Shown: positions 4,450-5,615 of the stretch, piece by piece
Numbering within the stretch: position 1 is the stretch's first letter
Layout: every line of letters starts with the position of its first letter
Source of the DNA: Deltaproteobacteria bacterium GWA2_55_10
Lineage (GTDB): Bacteria; Desulfobacterota; GWC2-55-46
Length of the DNA: 5,615 nucleotides
Assembly (NCBI GenBank): GCA_001797415.1
Contig: MGPL01000013.1
Span: 1 to 5,615, forward strand
Reading direction: 5' to 3'
The notes under the pieces: generated by a model
What the model was told of the DNA's origin: nothing
Seen by the model: the letters and a program-made list of their open reading frames with translations, nothing else
Databases searched by the model: none
Program-made: the position numbers and the translations under genes

Positions 4450-5262
4450 CTGAAAAGGGTGATTACCGGGGTCGTGCTGATCCCGTTAATAGTCTATATA
4501 GTCCTGTACACTTCTGTCTATTGGGTCCTCGGCATATCCACGCTATTGACTCTTCTGGCCCTGCGCGAGTTCGGGGGCCTCTCTCCGGTAAAGGAAAGGA
4601 ACAGGATCTTTGACTGGGTCTGGGCGCTTTTGGGGGCGGCTTTCCCGCCTGTCATGTTCTTCTATGGCCCGGATATCCTCTTTCCGCTGCTCATCCCGCT
4701 TGTATTCCTCTTCTTCGTATTCTCGATGGCCGGAAGGATGGAGCTCAGGGAGGCCAGCCTCGAGCTCTCTCACAAAACAACGGGCCTCGTCTATCTGGCG
4801 GTGCCTCTTTCGTTCTTGCCGCTCATCCCTGTCCTTCCACACGGCCAATGGTGGCTCATGTTCCTGCTCGTGGTGGTCTGGGCCAATGACACATGCGCAT
4901 ATTTTACGGGCAAGTATTTAGGCAAGCACAAGCTCTCGCCCGAGATAAGCCCGAAAAAGACGCTCGAGGGCGCGGCAGGCGGTATTTTGGGCGGTGCCAT
5001 AGCGGCCGTTCTATTCGGGTATTTTGCGATGCTTGGGCATGAGGCATGGATGATTTTTGTACTGTCGATCGTGATAGGCATTATCGCCATGATAGGCGAT
5101 CTGGCGGAGTCGTTCTATAAGAGGAGCGCCGGGGTCAAGGACTCTGGCACGATATTCCCCGGCCACGGCGGGGTGCTCGACAGGATAGACAGCCTCATAT
5201 TCGTCATACCGCTCCTGTTCTTCTATCTCGTCCTCTATAACCTGAACTTCAATATCCTATGA
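4450..5262 (+). CDS. cdsA: phosphatidate cytidylyltransferase (CDP-diglyceride synthase)
   Basis: This integral membrane enzyme converts phosphatidic acid and CTP to CDP-diacylglycerol, the precursor of bacterial phospholipids. From CTG 4450 it has 270 residues (E. coli 285); from GTG 4459, 267. In GTG numbering, hydrophobic segments lie near 4-36, 52-68, 72-91, 108-125, 130-143, 172-192, 196-213 and 245-262. WANDTCAYFTGKYLGKHKLS (141-160) and SPKKTLEG (164-171) are typical of the family. The C-terminal signature SFYKR-x4-KDSGTIFPGHGGVLDRID (218-244) holds the catalytic and metal-binding Asp/His residues. CTG is preferred because GGAGG is 5 nt upstream of it and LKRVITGVVLIPL then lines up with the usual MKRV(I/L)TG opening of CdsA proteins. 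The gene ends in an ATGA overlap with dxr, which suggests translational coupling. Confidence 0.95.
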   Translation: MKRVITGVVLIPLIVYIVLYTSVYWVLGISTLLTLLALREFGGLSPVKERNRIFDWVWALLGAAFPPVMFFYGPDILFPLLIPLVFLFFVFSMAGRMELREASLELSHKTTGLVYLAVPLSFLPLIPVLPHGQWWLMFLLVVVWANDTCAYFTGKYLGKHKLSPEISPKKTLEGAAGGILGGAIAAVLFGYFAMLGHEAWMIFVLSIVIGIIAMIGDLAESFYKRSAGVKDSGTIFPGHGGVLDRIDSLIFVIPLLFFYLVLYNLNFNIL

Positions 5263-5615
5263 GCATAAAGAACATATCCATACTGGGTTCGACCGGGTCC
5301 ATCGGCAGGAACACGCTCGATGTCATCCGCATGCATCGGGGCAGGTTCAGGGTCATGGCGCTCTCCGGCGGGTCGAATATAGGGCTTCTGAAGGAGCAGG
5401 CAGAGGAGTTCAGGCCGGTCTTCATTTCAGCCGGAAGCGTCGAGTCGGCGAACGCGCTAAAGAAGAGCCTTACCATTCCCGTCGAAGTTGGCTCCGGCGC
5501 TGAAGGCGCTATCAGGGCAGCCGCCTTCGAGGGCGTCGATATGGTAGTCTCTGCGATATCCGGCGCTGCGGGGCTCCTTCCCACAATGGCCGCATTGAAG
5601 GCAGGCAAGGACCTC
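5259..5615 (+). CDS. dxr: 1-deoxy-D-xylulose 5-phosphate reductoisomerase, N-terminal part (runs off the window)
   Basis: This enzyme turns DXP into 2-C-methyl-D-erythritol 4-phosphate with NADPH, the committed step of the MEP isoprenoid pathway that ultimately feeds the upstream uppS. Only 119 codons are present, against about 380-400 in the full family. Visible are the NADPH-binding loop SILGSTGSIGRNTLDVIR (residues 7-24), ALSGGSNIGLLKEQAEEFRP (35-54) and VSAISGAAGLLPTMAALKAG (about 97-116), which normally leads into the LANKE motif just beyond the edge. The metal and substrate site lies outside the window. Its ATG (5259-5261) overlaps the cdsA stop TGA (5260-5262) and no clear SD precedes it, so translation is probably coupled to cdsA. 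Confidence 0.96.
   Translation, partial: MSIKNISILGSTGSIGRNTLDVIRMHRGRFRVMALSGGSNIGLLKEQAEEFRPVFISAGSVESANALKKSLTIPVEVGSGAEGAIRAAAFEGVDMVVSAISGAAGLLPTMAALKAGKDL

Overview
This window holds a conserved bacterial housekeeping cluster, all on the + strand: rpsB (ribosomal protein S2), tsf (EF-Ts), pyrH (UMP kinase), frr (ribosome recycling factor), uppS (undecaprenyl diphosphate synthase), cdsA (CDP-diglyceride synthase) and the first 119 codons of dxr (DXP reductoisomerase), which runs off the right edge. Each gene is recognised from clear family motifs. The order rpsB-tsf-pyrH-frr-uppS-cdsA-dxr is shared by many bacteria, so the gene content is ordinary.

The coding regions are GC-rich, yet they use AGG for arginine and ATA for isoleucine very often. 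With the short form of EF-Ts and the abundant structured intergenic repeats, this fits an uncultured Desulfobacterota/'Deltaproteobacteria'-like or Nitrospirota-like lineage. That placement is a low-confidence inference; no 16S or other taxonomic marker is present.

Layout. 1-153: an open frame that may be the 3' end of an unidentified upstream gene. About 136-276: a candidate promoter and a structured rpsB leader. 277-1068: rpsB. 1069-1262: a spacer carrying copy 1 of a ~125 bp inverted-repeat element. 1263-1907: tsf, followed at once by a textbook intrinsic terminator (1911-1944). 1993-2706: pyrH. 2734-3297: frr. 3298-3527: a spacer packed with three consecutive long hairpins. 3528-4271: uppS. 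4272-4392: copy 2 of the element, in opposite orientation to copy 1 and starting directly after the uppS stop codon. 4450-5262: cdsA, which appears to start at CTG. 5259-5615: dxr, overlapping the cdsA stop as ATGA.

Functionally, rpsB, tsf and frr serve translation. pyrH supplies UDP for RNA, DNA and envelope nucleotides. dxr feeds the MEP isoprenoid pathway, whose products uppS converts to the C55 lipid carrier for cell-wall synthesis. cdsA makes the CDP-diacylglycerol precursor of phospholipids. The cluster thus links ribosome production to membrane and wall growth.

No new protein system is visible. The unexplained signals lie between the genes: the inverted pair of structured repeats, the triple hairpin array, the tsf terminator inside the cluster, the rpsB leader, and the CTG start of cdsA.
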